From assembly GCF_028737315.1 (NCBI RefSeq), contig NZ_JAQZAO010000001.1:620001-684000 (forward strand): a DNA stretch of 64,000 nucleotides. Reading direction: 5' to 3'. Shown one piece after another: positions 18,355 through 28,275 of the stretch. The notes beneath the pieces were generated by a model. The model saw nothing but the letters and a program-made list of their open reading frames with translations. It was not told where the DNA came from and made no database searches. Each line of letters begins with the position of its first letter. Position 1 is the first letter of the stretch. A program made the translations under genes and the position numbers. Source of the stretch: Actinomycetospora lemnae (GTDB taxonomy: Bacteria > Actinomycetota > Actinomycetes > Mycobacteriales > Pseudonocardiaceae).

Positions 18355-18394
18355 GTGAGCACTTTCGCGGGCTGTAGCCCGCGAGGGTGCTCAC
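18355..18394. repeat. 40-bp near-perfect palindrome between ispG and the S9 gene
   Basis: Arms GTGAGCAC and TCGCGGGCT mirrored by AGCCCGCGA and GTGCTCAC around a GT centre; the TT/GG mismatch becomes two G-U pairs when read as plus-strand RNA. No T-tract follows. It may terminate ispG transcription or be a dispersed intergenic palindrome of this genome. Confidence 0.75.
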
Positions 18395-18409
18395 GGGCCC
18401 GGAGGGCAC

Positions 18410-19573
18410 CTAGCCGACGGTGACGGTCGGCGTCCCGCCGGCCTGGCCACCCGCGAGCTCGTCCTCGCCGGCCTCCTCGGCGAGACGCATGGCCTCCTCG
18501 ATGAGGGTCTCGACGATCTGGGCCTCGGGCACGGTCTTGATGACCTCGCCCTTGACGAAGATCTGGCCCTTGCCGTTGCCGCTCGCCACGCCGAGGTCGG
18601 CGTCGCGGGCCTCGCCCGGGCCGTTGACGACGCAGCCCATGACCGCGACGCGCAGCGGCACCTCCATGCCCTCGAGCCCGGCGGTGACCTCGTCGGCGAG
18701 CTTGTAGACGTCCACCTGGGCGCGCCCGCAGGACGGGCAGGAGACGATCTCGAGCTTGCGCGGGCGCAGGTTCAGCGACTCGAGGATCGAGAGCCCGACG
18801 CGGACCTCCTCGATCGGCGGCGCGGAGAGCGAGACGCGGATCGTGTCGCCGATGCCCTTCGAGAGCAGCGCGCCGAACGCGGTCGCCGACTTGATCGTGC
18901 CCTGGAACGTCGGCCCGGCCTCGGTGACGCCGAGGTGCAGCGGGTAGTCGCACTGCTCGGCGAGCAGCTCGTAGGCGCGCACCATCGTCACCGGGTCGTG
19001 GTGCTTCACCGAGATCTTGATGTCGTGGAAGTCGTGCTCGGCGAAGAGCGAGGCCTCCCACAGCGCCGACTCGACCAGCGCCTCGGGCGTCGCCTTGCCG
19101 TGCTTGGCCATGATCGACGGCTCGAGCGAGCCCGCGTTGACGCCGATGCGGATCGGGGTGCCGGCGTCCTTCGCGGCCTTCGCGATCTCGCCGACCTTGT
19201 CGTCGAACTTCTTGATGTTGCCCGGGTTCACGCGCACCGCGGCGCAGCCGGCGTCGATCGCCGCGAAGACGTACTTCGGCTGGAAGTGGATGTCGGCGAC
19301 CACCGGGATCCCCGACTTCCTCGCGATCGCGGGCAGCGCCTCGGCGTCGTCCGCGCTGGGCACGGCGACGCGCACGATGTCGCAGCCGGCCGCGGTGAGC
19401 TCGGCGATCTGCTGGAGGGTCGCGTTGATGTCGGCGGTCAGCGTGGTGGTCATCGACTGCACCGACACCGGGTGGTCGCTGCCCACACCGACGCCGCCGA
19501 CGTCGAGCTGGCGGGTCTTCCGGCGCGGCGCGAGCACGGCGGGCGCTTCGGGCAGACCGAGGTCGACGGTCAT
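18410..19573 (-). CDS. ispG: (E)-4-hydroxy-3-methylbut-2-enyl-diphosphate synthase
   Basis: 387-residue enzyme of the MEP isoprenoid pathway, converting methylerythritol cyclodiphosphate to HMBPP with a 4Fe-4S cluster. The TIM-barrel part contains [21 protein letters not shown] and VRVNPGNI. The cluster ligands are in SCPSCGRAQ and [13 protein letters not shown] 19573 preceded by GAGGAGAG. Lies in the conserved dxr-rip-ispG block, which places two MEP enzymes beside a membrane protease. Normal length; the C-terminal Gly/Thr tail is poorly conserved. Confidence 0.97.
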   Translation of the reverse strand: MTVDLGLPEAPAVLAPRRKTRQLDVGGVGVGSDHPVSVQSMTTTLTADINATLQQIAELTAAGCDIVRVAVPSADDAEALPAIARKSGIPVVADIHFQPKYVFAAIDAGCAAVRVNPGNIKKFDDKVGEIAKAAKDAGTPIRIGVNAGSLEPSIMAKHGKATPEALVESALWEASLFAEHDFHDIKISVKHHDPVTMVRAYELLAEQCDYPLHLGVTEAGPTFQGTIKSATAFGALLSKGIGDTIRVSLSAPPIEEVRVGLSILESLNLRPRKLEIVSCPSCGRAQVDVYKLADEVTAGLEGMEVPLRVAVMGCVVNGPGEARDADLGVASGNGKGQIFVKGEVIKTVPEAQIVETLIEEAMRLAEEAGEDELAGGQAGGTPTVTVG

Positions 19574-19663
19574 CTCTCTCCTCGACGACGTGGACGCGTC
19601 ACGATCCAGTCTCCCCCAGAACCCGCGGGCCCGCCGGTGGCGCGCCTTACAACGAGCGGCCCC

Positions 19664-20971
19664 CTACAGCCCCAGGTCGATCGGGTTGACGATGTCCGCG
19701 ACGATCACCAGCGCCCCGTAGGCCATGATCACCGCCGCGAACCCCACCCCGATCGGCATGAGGCGGGCGAGGTCGACCGGTCCGGGGTCCGGGCGCCCGC
19801 GCAGGCGCGCGATCCGCTTCTTGACCGCCTCCCACGCCGCCGGCAGCACGTGCCCGCCGTCGAGCGGGAGGATCGGCAGCAGGTTGAGCAGGCACAGCGA
19901 CAGGTTCACCGCGGCGAGCAGGTTGAGGAACAGCGCGATCTCCACCGCGACCGGCCGTTCCTGCTCGAGCACCTGGCCGCCCATGACCGACACGCCGACG
20001 AGGCTCACCGGGCCGTTGGCCTCGCGCTCCTCGCCGAGGAACACCGCCCCGAACAGTGCCGGCACCTTCTCGGGCAGGCGCGCGATCGCGTAGACCGAGC
20101 CCTCGAGCATCTCCCCCATGCGCTCGGTGACCTGGCCGACGCTCTGGCGCATCACCGGCTCGATCGGCGAGAGCCCGAGGAACGAGGCGGTGACGTAGGT
20201 GGGGTCGGCGCCCAGCGGGGTGTCCAGGTCCGGCACCTGGTTCTCGATCAGCGTCGGGTAGAGCGTGAGCTGCTGGCTGCCGGTCGGGGTGGTCCGCTCG
20301 ACGACCACCGGCACGGTGCCGCGCGCGTCGCGGATCGCGCGCTGGAGGCTCTCCCAGTCCGGGTAGGCCCGGCCGTCGAACGTGACGATCCGGTCGCCCG
20401 CGCGGAACCCCGCCTGCGCGGCCGGCGTCGGCGGCGCCCCCGGCGGGCAGCCGGGCGCGACCTGCGAGGCCGGCACGACGCACTCGCTGACCGCGCTCAC
20501 CACCGGCTGCGGGGTCGCGACGCCGAAGCCCATGAGCACGATCGCGAACAGCACGATCGCGAGCACCAGGTTCATGAACGGACCCGCCAGCATGACGATG
20601 ATCCGCTTCCAGGGCTTGCGGGTCCAGAACTGGCGGTCCTCGTCGCCGGGCCGGATGTCGCGCACCGAGTCGGCGCGGACGTCGTCGATCATGCCCTGGA
20701 AGGGCCCCGACCGGCGGCTGCGCCCGATCCGCTCGCCCGGCGGCGGCGGGATCATCCCGATCATGCGGATGTAGCCGCCGAGCGGGATCGCCTTGATCCC
20801 GAACTCCGTCTCGCCCCGCCGGAACGACAGCACCGTCGGCCCGAAGCCGACCATGAACTCGGGGACGCGGATGCCGAACAGCCGCGCGGTGGAGTAGTGG
20901 CCGAGCTCGTGCCAGGCGATGGAGAGCAGGAGCCCCAGCGCGAAGAGCACGATCCCGAGGACGAGCATCAC
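19664..20971 (-). CDS. Site-2 intramembrane zinc metalloprotease (Rip1/RseP-like)
   Basis: 435-residue membrane protease cleaving transmembrane anti-sigma factors and other substrates. HELGH zinc motif near residue 21 lies in the first membrane helix; a PDZ-like domain ([16 protein letters not shown]) sits in the middle; [11 protein letters not shown] supplies the third ligand. Start is GTG 20971 or ATG 20968. GTG is favoured because TACCGT stands 8 bp upstream without a ribosome site, and the mycobacterial homologue also begins with two Met-like residues. Between dxr and ispG as in mycobacteria (Rv2869c). Confidence 0.93.
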   Translation of the reverse strand: MMLVLGIVLFALGLLLSIAWHELGHYSTARLFGIRVPEFMVGFGPTVLSFRRGETEFGIKAIPLGGYIRMIGMIPPPPGERIGRSRRSGPFQGMIDDVRADSVRDIRPGDEDRQFWTRKPWKRIIVMLAGPFMNLVLAIVLFAIVLMGFGVATPQPVVSAVSECVVPASQVAPGCPPGAPPTPAAQAGFRAGDRIVTFDGRAYPDWESLQRAIRDARGTVPVVVERTTPTGSQQLTLYPTLIENQVPDLDTPLGADPTYVTASFLGLSPIEPVMRQSVGQVTERMGEMLEGSVYAIARLPEKVPALFGAVFLGEEREANGPVSLVGVSVMGGQVLEQERPVAVEIALFLNLLAAVNLSLCLLNLLPILPLDGGHVLPAAWEAVKKRIARLRGRPDPGPVDLARLMPIGVGFAAVIMAYGALVIVADIVNPIDLGL

Positions 20972-20979
20972 GGGCGACG

Positions 20980-20985
20980 ACGGTA
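20980..20985 (-). promoter_or_regulatory. -10 box upstream of rip
   Basis: TACCGT on the minus strand, 8 bp before GTG 20971, no Shine-Dalgarno; suggests the protease gene has its own leaderless promoter although dxr lies just upstream. Confidence 0.4.
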
Positions 20986-21026
20986 GCCCCGACCACCGTG
21001 TGCCCGACGTGGGGCCCGCGTCCGGC

Positions 21027-22205
21027 TCACCCGACGGGCGAGGAGAGCCGCTCCCCCGCCGCCCGCCGCGCCCAGGCCTCGGCGGCGTGGACGTCGTCGA
21101 CGTCGCGGGGATCGGCGGCCCAGGCACCGGCGTCGTCGAGGACCGCGGCGAGGGTCTCGTCGATCCCGGTCCACGCGCAGCGCCCGGCGAGGAAGGCGGC
21201 GACGGCCTCCTCGTTGGCGGCGTTGAACACCGCCGGCAGGCAGCCGCCCGTGGTGCCCGCGGCCCGGGCGAGCTCGAGGGCGGGGAACGCCGCGGTGTCG
21301 ACGGGCTCGAAGGTCCAGCTGGTCGGGTCGGCGAAGGTCTCGGGCCGGCTCGCCCCCGGCAGGCGCTGCGGCCAGGCGAGCGCCAGGGCGATCGGCATGT
21401 GCATGTCGGGCGGGCTGACCTGCGCGATCGTGGCGCCGTCGACGTAGGTGACCATCGAGTGGATCATCGACTGCGGGTGCACGACGACGTCGATGCGCGC
21501 GTAGGGGATGCCGAACAGCAGGTGGGCCTCGATGAGCTCGAGTCCCTTGTTGACCAGCGTCGACGAGTTCAGCGTCACCACCGGGCCCATGGCCCAGGTC
21601 GGGTGCGCGAGGGCCTGCTCGACGGTGACGGCCGCGAGCTCGGCGCGCCGGCGGCCCCGGAACGGCCCGCCGGAGGCGGTGAGGACGAGGCGCGCGACCT
21701 CCTCGGGCAGGCCGCCGCGCAGGCACTGCGCGAGCGCCGAGTGCTCCGAGTCGACGGGCACGATCTGCCCGGGCGTCGCAGCCCGCGTCACCAGCGGGCC
21801 CCCGGCGACCAGCGACTCCTTGTTCGCGAGCGCGAGCGTGGACCCGGCGGCCAGGGCGGCCAGGGTCGGCGCGAGGCCGCGGGAGCCGTCCATCGCGTTG
21901 AGCACCACGTCGGCGCCGGCACCCGCGAGCCCGGCGGCGGCGTCCGGGCCGGCGAGGACCTCGGCCCCGGTGCGCTCGCGCAGGTCCGGGGCGGCCGCGG
22001 GGTCGGCGACGGCGATCGTCGGGACCCCGAACTCGGCGGCCTGCTGCGCGAGCAGGTCGGGGCGTCCGCCGCCGGCGGCGAGGCCCGTCACGACGAAGCG
22101 GTCCGGGTGGGCGCGGACGATGTCGAGGGCCTGGGTGCCGATCGACCCGGTGGAGCCGAGGACGACGAGCCGGCGCGGGGCGGACGGCTCGGGGGGTGTG
22201 CTCAT
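21027..22205 (-). CDS. dxr: 1-deoxy-D-xylulose 5-phosphate reductoisomerase
   Basis: 392-residue NADPH-dependent enzyme forming methylerythritol phosphate, the first committed MEP step. Nucleotide motif [16 protein letters not shown] at residues ~14-29; metal/substrate residues in VDSEHSAL, and [25 protein letters not shown] and FNAANEEAV are intact. ATG 22205. Divergent from the DUF2631 gene. Together with ispG this puts two MEP-pathway steps within one minus-strand block. Confidence 0.97.
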   Translation of the reverse strand: MSTPPEPSAPRRLVVLGSTGSIGTQALDIVRAHPDRFVVTGLAAGGGRPDLLAQQAAEFGVPTIAVADPAAAPDLRERTGAEVLAGPDAAAGLAGAGADVVLNAMDGSRGLAPTLAALAAGSTLALANKESLVAGGPLVTRAATPGQIVPVDSEHSALAQCLRGGLPEEVARLVLTASGGPFRGRRRAELAAVTVEQALAHPTWAMGPVVTLNSSTLVNKGLELIEAHLLFGIPYARIDVVVHPQSMIHSMVTYVDGATIAQVSPPDMHMPIALALAWPQRLPGASRPETFADPTSWTFEPVDTAAFPALELARAAGTTGGCLPAVFNAANEEAVAAFLAGRCAWTGIDETLAAVLDDAGAWAADPRDVDDVHAAEAWARRAAGERLSSPVG

Positions 22206-22255
22206 CGCGCGCCATCATCACGGGCGCGCGCCACGCGCGGTAGCCAGGGGCGCGG

Positions 22256-22261
22256 TAAGTT
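22256..22261 (+). promoter_or_regulatory. Possible -10 box for DUF2631-permease unit
   Basis: TAAGTT in the dxr/DUF2631 divergent region, 38 bp before the GTG at 22300, with a proper TGGAGGAG ribosome site in between. No clear -35. Confidence 0.35.
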
Positions 22262-22299
22262 GAGCGCGCCCGCACGAGCGATCACTGGAGGAGCCAACC

Positions 22300-22605
22300 G
22301 TGGCCACCAACAGCCCCGCCCGCCAGCACCAGGGCGGCGGCGGTGTCGCCCACCACGACGAGGCCGGCGTCGTCGTCAACGGCGTGTCGTCGGACCAGGA
22401 GCCCTCGGTCGAGTGGGGCTGGCACGGGCACTACCCGAAGGTCGCGCGCCTGTCGGGCTTCCTCGTGGCCGCCATCATGCTGATCATGCTCTGGGGCAAC
22501 CACGAGGGCCGCCAGGAGGACATCTGGCTGATCGCCCTGGCCGTCGGGTTCTTCGCGCTGTCGCTCGGCGCCATCATCCGTTCCCGGACGTCCTGGCGGC
22601 GGTGA
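22300..22605 (+). CDS. DUF2631 family small membrane protein
   Basis: 101 residues: a Gly/His-rich N-terminal half, the conserved [13 protein letters not shown] motif near residue 35, and two hydrophobic helices ([16 protein letters not shown] and [16 protein letters not shown]). GTG 22300 follows TGGAGGAG. Overlaps the APC permease start by GTGA. A similar small membrane protein lies beside dxr in mycobacteria. Function unknown. Confidence 0.82.
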   Translation: MATNSPARQHQGGGGVAHHDEAGVVVNGVSSDQEPSVEWGWHGHYPKVARLSGFLVAAIMLIMLWGNHEGRQEDIWLIALAVGFFALSLGAIIRSRTSWRR

Positions 22606-24581
22606 GCGCGCCTCCGGCCGCGCTCCCCGAGCGTCGGGACCGGTCGACGTCGCCGCTGCGCCGGTGGCTCCTCGAGGGCCTCGCCGACCGCAGCGCGCAG
22701 TACTCCGGACCCCACGCGCGCCCGGCGCCCGAGCACGAGGGCAAGCCGTGGTGGCGCGTCATGTGCCTCACGGGCGTCGACTACTTCTCCACGCTGGGCT
22801 ACCAGCCGGCCGTCGCGGTCGTCGCGGCCGGGCTGATCTCGCCGATCGCGACGCTCGTGCTCGTCGTGCTGACGCTGGCGGGCGCCCTGCCGATCTACCG
22901 CCGCGTCGCGCGCGAGAGCCCCCACGGCGAGGGCTCCGTGGCCATGCTCGAGCGGCTGCTGTCGTACTGGTGGTCGAAGCTGCTGGTGCTCGTGCTGCTC
23001 GGCTTCGCCGTCACCGACTTCCTCATCACCATCACGCTCTCCACGGCGGACGCGACGGCGCACGTCGTCGAGAACCCCCTGGTCGGCGGGGCGCTGCACG
23101 GGTGGGAGGTGCCGCTGACCTGCGCGCTCGTCGTCCTGCTCGGCGTCGTGTTCCTCATGGGGTTCGCCGAGGCCATCGGCATCGCAGTGGTCGTCGTCGG
23201 CGTGTTCCTGCTGCTCAACCTGGTCGTGGTCGTCGGGGCGCTCCACCGCGTCCTCACCGAGCCGACGCGCGTCACCGACTGGGGCGACGCGCTGCTCACC
23301 CAGCACGGCAACCCGCTGATCATCGTCGGGATCGCGCTGATCGTCTTCCCCAAGCTCGCGCTCGGCCTGTCCGGCTTCGAGACCGGCGTCGCGGTCATGC
23401 CGCTCGTGCGCGGCGCGCAGGGGGACACGCACAAGGACCCGGCCGGGCGGATCGCCGGGGCGCGGAAGCTGCTCACCACCGCCGCACTCATCATGAGCGG
23501 CTTCCTCGTCACGTCGAGCTTCGTGTGCACGCTGCTCATCCCGCTCGAGCAGTTCGGGCCCGACGGCCAGGCCAACGGGCGCGCCCTGGCCTACCTCGCG
23601 CACGAGCAGTTCGGGCCGGTGCTCGGCACCGCCTACGACCTGTCGACGATCGTCATCCTGTGGTTCGCCGGGGCCTCGGCGATGGCGGGGCTGCTCAACC
23701 TCGTCCCGCGCTACCTGCCCCGCTACGGCATGGCACCGAACTGGGCGCGGGCCGTGCGGCCGATGGTGCTGGTGTTCACCGCGCTCGGCATCCTCATCAC
23801 GGTCGTCTTCGACGCCTCGGTCGACGCGCAGAGCGGCGCCTACGCCACCGGCGTGCTCGTGCTCATCACCTCGGCCTCGATCGCGGTGACGCTCTCGGCG
23901 CGCGCGAAGGGCCAGCGGGCGGCGACGATCGGCTTCGGCACCATCGCCGTCGTCTTCGTCTACACCACCGTCACGAACATGATCGAGCGCCCGGAGGGCC
24001 TCAAGATCGGCCTGATGTTCGTGGCGGCGATCTTCGTGGTCTCGTTCGCCTCGCGGGCGCTGCGCAGCACCGAGCTGCGGATCACCGCGGTGCACCTCGA
24101 CAAGACCGCGCGGCGCATCGTCCGCGAGGCCCACGAGGAGGACCCGGAGGCGACGATCCGGCTGGTGGCCAACGAGCCCGGCCGGCGTGACCGTCGCGAG
24201 TACGAGGAGAAGGAGCTCGAGGAGCGCCTCGACCACCACATCCCGTCCGGCGACGTCGTGATCTTCGTCGAGATCACCGTGGACGACCCGTCGAACTTCG
24301 AGACCGACCTGTACGTGCTCGGCGAGGAGCGCCACGGCTACCGCATCCTGCGGGCCCGCAGCGCCACGGTGCCCAACGCCATCGCGGCGCTGCTGCTGCA
24401 CCTGCGCGACGTCACCGGCCGCGTGCCGCACGTCTACTTCGAGTGGGACGAGGGCAGCCCGGCCACCAACCTCGCGCGCTTCCTGCTCTTCGGCGTGGGC
24501 GAGGTCGCGCCCGTCACCCGCGAGGTCCTCCGCGAGGCCGAGCCCGACCGCGACCGCCGCCCCGCCGTCCACGTGGGCTGA
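22602..24581 (+). CDS. APC family permease with cytosolic C-terminal domain
   Basis: 659-residue transporter. Residues ~45-485 hold about 12 hydrophobic helices with the APC opening [21 protein letters not shown] and [20 protein letters not shown] in the middle. The last ~170 residues (from [16 protein letters not shown]) are hydrophilic and include [16 protein letters not shown], probably a regulatory cytosolic domain. GTG 22602 overlaps the DUF2631 stop. Likely moves amino acids, polyamines or a related cation; the substrate cannot be fixed. Ends 16 bp from the convergent flavoprotein gene. Confidence 0.85.
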   Translation: MSAPPAALPERRDRSTSPLRRWLLEGLADRSAQYSGPHARPAPEHEGKPWWRVMCLTGVDYFSTLGYQPAVAVVAAGLISPIATLVLVVLTLAGALPIYRRVARESPHGEGSVAMLERLLSYWWSKLLVLVLLGFAVTDFLITITLSTADATAHVVENPLVGGALHGWEVPLTCALVVLLGVVFLMGFAEAIGIAVVVVGVFLLLNLVVVVGALHRVLTEPTRVTDWGDALLTQHGNPLIIVGIALIVFPKLALGLSGFETGVAVMPLVRGAQGDTHKDPAGRIAGARKLLTTAALIMSGFLVTSSFVCTLLIPLEQFGPDGQANGRALAYLAHEQFGPVLGTAYDLSTIVILWFAGASAMAGLLNLVPRYLPRYGMAPNWARAVRPMVLVFTALGILITVVFDASVDAQSGAYATGVLVLITSASIAVTLSARAKGQRAATIGFGTIAVVFVYTTVTNMIERPEGLKIGLMFVAAIFVVSFASRALRSTELRITAVHLDKTARRIVREAHEEDPEATIRLVANEPGRRDRREYEEKELEERLDHHIPSGDVVIFVEITVDDPSNFETDLYVLGEERHGYRILRARSATVPNAIAALLLHLRDVTGRVPHVYFEWDEGSPATNLARFLLFGVGEVAPVTREVLREAEPDRDRRPAVHVG

Positions 24582-24597
24582 CACCCAGGTGAGCCCC

Positions 24598-26010
24598 TCA
24601 GACGGGGGACGCCGGGATCTCGCCCTGGACCTCCTTGGCCGCCTTGCGGGCCGCGATGAGCACGGCGTCCCAGACCGGTGAGAACGGTGGGGCGTAGGAC
24701 AGGTCCATGAACGTCATCTCCTCGACGGTCATGGCGTTCCAGATCGCCGTGGCGAAGACGTCGATCCGCTTGCCCGAGCCGGTGCGGCCCACGATCTGGG
24801 CCCCCAGCAGGCGCCCGGTGCGCTGCTCGGCGAGCACCTTGACCGTCATGTTCTCGGCCTCGGGCCAGTAGCCGGCGGTCGTCGTCGACTCGACGGTCGC
24901 GGTGACGTAGCCGAACCCGGCCGCGTCGGCCTCGCGCTCGGTGAGGCCGGTGCGCCCGATCTCGAGGTCGCAGACCTTGCTGATCGCCGTGCCGATGACG
25001 CCCGGGAAGGCGCCGTAGCCCCCGGCGATGTTGGTGCCGATGATCCGGCCGTGCTTGTTGGCGTGGGTGCCGAGCGCGATGTGCACGCCCTTGCCCGACA
25101 GGCGGTGGTGCACCTCGGCGCAGTCGCCGCCCGCCCACACGCCCGGCGCCGCGCGCATCCGGACGTCGGTGACGATGCCGCCGGAGGGGCCGATCTCCAG
25201 CCCGGCGTCGGCGGCGAGCCGCGCGTTGGGCTTGACGCCCAGACCCATGATCACGATGTCGGCCGGGTAGACGGCGTCGCCGGCGCGGACGGCCTTCACC
25301 CGCCCGTCCTCGCCGACGTCGAAGCCGTCGACGGCCACCCCCGTGACCACGGTCATCCCCTCGCCCTCCATGGCCACGCGGATGAGCGCGCCCATGTCCG
25401 GGTCGACCTGCGTGAACGGCTCGGGCGCGTGCTCGATGACCGTCGTGTCGATGCCGCGCACGACCATCGCCTCGGCCATCTCGACCCCGATGTAGCCGGC
25501 GCCGACGACCACGGCCTTGCGCCGGTCGCCGTCGCCGCCCTTCCCGTCGCTGCGCGCGCCCCGGAGGAGGTCCTCGACGATCTCCTCGCCCTGCTCCAGC
25601 GACTGCACCCCGAAGATGCCCTGCGCGTCGGAGCCCTCGAGCGGCGGCACCGTCGGCACCGCGCCGGTCGCGATGACGAGCTCGTCGAACCCGAGCTCGT
25701 AGGTGTCGCCGTCGTCGACGCCGCGCACGCTGACCGACCTCTTGTCCAGGTCGATCGCGGTGGCCTCGGCGCGCATCCGGACGTCGATGCCGGCCGCGCG
25801 GTGCTCGTCGGGCGTGCGGGCGATCAGCTGGTCGCGGTCGGCGACGTGCCCGGAGATCCAGTACGGGATGCCGCACGCGGAGTACGACGTGTAGTGCCCG
25901 CGCTCGAGGACGACGACCTCGAACTCGCCGTCGTCGGCGTGGCGCAGGGCCGTCGACGCGGCGGACATGCCGGTGGCATCGCCCCCGAGGACGACGATCC
26001 GCTTGCTCAT
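24598..26010 (-). CDS. FAD-dependent pyridine nucleotide-disulfide oxidoreductase (CoA-disulfide reductase type)
   Basis: 470 residues. FAD motif IVVLGGDATGMSAASTAL near the N-terminus, active-site single Cys in YSACGIPYW (about residue 47), NAD(P)H motif VVVGAGYIGVEMAEAM near 175, and AGGDCAEV near 305 for the second FAD contact. The single Cys in place of a CxxxxC pair marks the CoA-disulfide reductase / NADH oxidase / persulfide reductase group. ATG 26010. Divergent from the LigD-like polymerase gene. It may keep thiol pools reduced. Confidence 0.9.
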   Translation of the reverse strand: MSKRIVVLGGDATGMSAASTALRHADDGEFEVVVLERGHYTSYSACGIPYWISGHVADRDQLIARTPDEHRAAGIDVRMRAEATAIDLDKRSVSVRGVDDGDTYELGFDELVIATGAVPTVPPLEGSDAQGIFGVQSLEQGEEIVEDLLRGARSDGKGGDGDRRKAVVVGAGYIGVEMAEAMVVRGIDTTVIEHAPEPFTQVDPDMGALIRVAMEGEGMTVVTGVAVDGFDVGEDGRVKAVRAGDAVYPADIVIMGLGVKPNARLAADAGLEIGPSGGIVTDVRMRAAPGVWAGGDCAEVHHRLSGKGVHIALGTHANKHGRIIGTNIAGGYGAFPGVIGTAISKVCDLEIGRTGLTEREADAAGFGYVTATVESTTTAGYWPEAENMTVKVLAEQRTGRLLGAQIVGRTGSGKRIDVFATAIWNAMTVEEMTFMDLSYAPPFSPVWDAVLIAARKAAKEVQGEIPASPV

Positions 26011-26047
26011 GGGGCTCCGTTCGCTCCGGGACGGACCGCGGCGGCGG

Positions 26048-26053
26048 TACGGT
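26048..26053 (+). promoter_or_regulatory. -10-like box before the polymerase gene
   Basis: TACGGT, 8 bp before GTG 26062, no ribosome site; a possible leaderless promoter. Confidence 0.35.
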
Positions 26054-26061
26054 TCCGGCTC

Positions 26062-27012
26062 GTGGCCGGGACCGACGCTGCGGAGATCGAGGTGGACGGC
26101 CGGACCGTGCGGCTGACCAACCCGGGCAGGGTGTACTTCTCGGCCCGGGGGGAAACCAAACTCGATCTCGCGCACTACTACCTCGCCGTCGCCGACGGCA
26201 TCGTCCGCGCGCTGCGCGAACGGCCCTGCATGATGCACCGCTTCCCCAGCGGTGTCGACGGCGAGAAGGTGCACCAGAAGCGCCTGCCCAAGGGCGCGCC
26301 CGACTGGGTGCGCACCGTGCGCGTCCACTTCCCCCGCTACAACCGCACCGCCGACGAGCTGTGCGTGACGAGTCCCGCGGACGTCATCTGGGCCGTGCAG
26401 ATGTCGACGGTGGAGTTCCACCCGTGGAACAGCCGCGCGGCCGACGTCGAGACGCCCGACGAGTGGCGCATCGACCTCGACCCCATGCCCGGCGTCGAGT
26501 TCCCGACGATCCGGCGGGTGGCCGCCGTGGTCCACGAGGTGCTCGACGAGCTCGGCGCCGTCGGCTTCCCGAAGACCTCCGGCGGCAAGGGTCTGCACGT
26601 CTACGTGCGCATCCGCCCCGAGCACTCCTTCACCGAGGTGCGCCGCGCGGCGCTGGCGTTCGCCCGCGAGGTCGAGCGGCGCGCGCCCGGCCTCGTCACG
26701 ACGGCCTGGTGGCGCAAGGACCGCGAGCCCGGCACCGTCTTCCTCGACTGGAACCAGAACACCCGCGATCACACCATCGCCTCGGCCTACTCGGTGCGCG
26801 GGACGCCCGAGGCGCGGGTGTCGGCGCCGCTGCGCTGGGACGAGGTCGACGACGCCGAGCCCGGCGACTTCACGATCGCGACGATGCCGGCCCGCTACGC
26901 GCAGGTGGGCGACCTGACCGACGGCATCGACGAGGCGGTGTTCGACCTGCGCGTCCTGCTCGAGCAGGCCGACCGCGACTACGGCGTGCCCGACGAGCCG
27001 CCGGAGGTCTAG
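26062..27012 (+). CDS. Stand-alone LigD-type primase-polymerase domain protein
   Basis: 316-residue archaeo-eukaryotic primase-type polymerase, the POL domain of LigD without ligase or nuclease. LTNPGRVYFSARGETKLDLAHYY opens the fold. The catalytic metal motif DLDP is in WRIDLDPMPG, SGGKGLHVYV supplies the Ser/His loop and VFLDWNQN the later Asp. Such proteins (mycobacterial PolD1/PolD2) fill gaps with ribonucleotides in repair. No ku or ligD is nearby. GTG 26062; tail overlaps the Eis-like gene by 4 bp. Confidence 0.92.
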   Translation: MAGTDAAEIEVDGRTVRLTNPGRVYFSARGETKLDLAHYYLAVADGIVRALRERPCMMHRFPSGVDGEKVHQKRLPKGAPDWVRTVRVHFPRYNRTADELCVTSPADVIWAVQMSTVEFHPWNSRAADVETPDEWRIDLDPMPGVEFPTIRRVAAVVHEVLDELGAVGFPKTSGGKGLHVYVRIRPEHSFTEVRRAALAFAREVERRAPGLVTTAWWRKDREPGTVFLDWNQNTRDHTIASAYSVRGTPEARVSAPLRWDEVDDAEPGDFTIATMPARYAQVGDLTDGIDEAVFDLRVLLEQADRDYGVPDEPPEV

Positions 27013-28268
27013 AAGCGGATCCCGTTCCAGGGCACGCTCGGCGCGGCGAACAGGCGGGCGAGGCGACCGGCGGCCCCCGGGGTGCGCTCCTCGAGCCGCC
27101 CGGCCCGGGCCAGCACCCGCGGGTCGACCCCGCCGAGGTAGAGCGCGCCGAGCGTCGCGGCGTCGAGGGCCACGTCGGGCTCGTCGCCGGTGGTGGTCGC
27201 CCGGGGCTCGACGGGGTCGGTGGTGTCGACCGCCCAGGTGCCCGCGGCGTGGCGCGCCGGGTCGTCGACCGCCAGCACGATCCGGTCGGTCACCGGGTAG
27301 CGGCGGGCCCCGAGCGCGGCCGGGACGTCGAGGATGCGCAGCCAGAGCATCTCGCGGCTCGTGCCGAGCGCCACCGGGCGCGGGTCGGCCAGCAGCCACG
27401 GCAGCGGCTCGTCGACCGACGCGTCCGACCAGGTCACCGTGCCGACGAGGTCGAGCGAGGCGAGGTGGCGCCACAGCTCCCGGTACGACTCCGGAGTCGT
27501 CGCCTGCAGGTCGAGCACCGCCACCTCGGCGACGCCGGTCTCCCCCCACCCGCGGGCGACGCGATAGACGACGTAGCCGCCCGGGCGCCCGGTCGCGTCG
27601 GACCACAGCACGGCGTGGCGGTGGCGGTCGGGCACCATGCCGCTGAACCCGACCTCGCCGGTGAGCAGCGGCGTCCACGACCCGGCGTCGCGGGCCATCG
27701 ACCCCGGGTGGCGCCGGCGGGCCCGGTCCTGCACGGGCGCGGCGGCCGAGGGCAGCGTCGCGACGTCGAGGGTGCGCAGCCGCCCGGTCGGCTCCGGCAC
27801 CCGGAACCGCGCGGCGCGGGTGTCGAGGGAGATCGACCGGGTCCAGGTCGCGAGGCCGAAGCCGAAGCGCTCGTAGAGCGAGCCCTGGGTGGAGGTCAGC
27901 GCGGCCACCGGCGTGCCGGTGCGCACCGCCTCGGCGAGGTCGTCGACGAGCACCGCGCGCAGCAGCCCGCGGCGGCGGTGGGTGGACCGCACCCCGATCG
28001 ACGAGATCGCGTCGACGGCGAGCTCCCCGCCGGGCACGCTCATCTGCGCGTCCCACGAGCGCAGGGTGGCGACCGGCGCCGGGTCCGCGGTCTCCCACAC
28101 CCCGCGCAGGCGCTGGCCCGCGTACGCCGCCGCGGCCCGGGCCAGGTCGCCCGGGTCCATCCGCGGACCCAGGAACGCGGCCTGCATCGCCCGGGCCCAC
28201 GTGACCGTGTCGGCGTCGGCCGTCCCGTCGGTGACGTGCGGGACGAGCCGGTGGACCTGGTGGTTCAC
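27009..28268 (-). CDS. GNAT acetyltransferase, Eis-like
   Basis: 419-residue three-domain acetyltransferase of the Eis type: N-terminal GNAT with the acetyl-CoA loop SSIGVRSTHRRRGLLRAVL (near residue 105) and GSLYERFGFG; a second degenerate GNAT; and a sterol-carrier-like C-terminal domain. In Eis the C-terminal carboxylate is the catalytic base; this protein ends in GIRF, with Phe at the end as in mycobacterial Eis. GTG 28268 sits 7 bp after rlmN. Eis enzymes acetylate lysines and aminoglycosides; the natural acceptor is unknown. Confidence 0.88.
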   Translation of the reverse strand: MNHQVHRLVPHVTDGTADADTVTWARAMQAAFLGPRMDPGDLARAAAAYAGQRLRGVWETADPAPVATLRSWDAQMSVPGGELAVDAISSIGVRSTHRRRGLLRAVLVDDLAEAVRTGTPVAALTSTQGSLYERFGFGLATWTRSISLDTRAARFRVPEPTGRLRTLDVATLPSAAAPVQDRARRRHPGSMARDAGSWTPLLTGEVGFSGMVPDRHRHAVLWSDATGRPGGYVVYRVARGWGETGVAEVAVLDLQATTPESYRELWRHLASLDLVGTVTWSDASVDEPLPWLLADPRPVALGTSREMLWLRILDVPAALGARRYPVTDRIVLAVDDPARHAAGTWAVDTTDPVEPRATTTGDEPDVALDAATLGALYLGGVDPRVLARAGRLEERTPGAAGRLARLFAAPSVPWNGIRF

Positions 28269-28275
28269 GACGGGT

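Noticed and set aside
20919-22601. Upstream extension of the APC permease frame back to 20919
   Set aside because: It runs antisense to dxr and across the DUF2631 gene. GTG 22602 with a GTGA overlap is the sensible start.
26011-28200. Upstream extension of the flavoprotein frame to 28200
   Set aside because: It is antisense or out of frame to the polymerase and Eis-like genes. ATG 26010 begins the FAD-binding motif directly.
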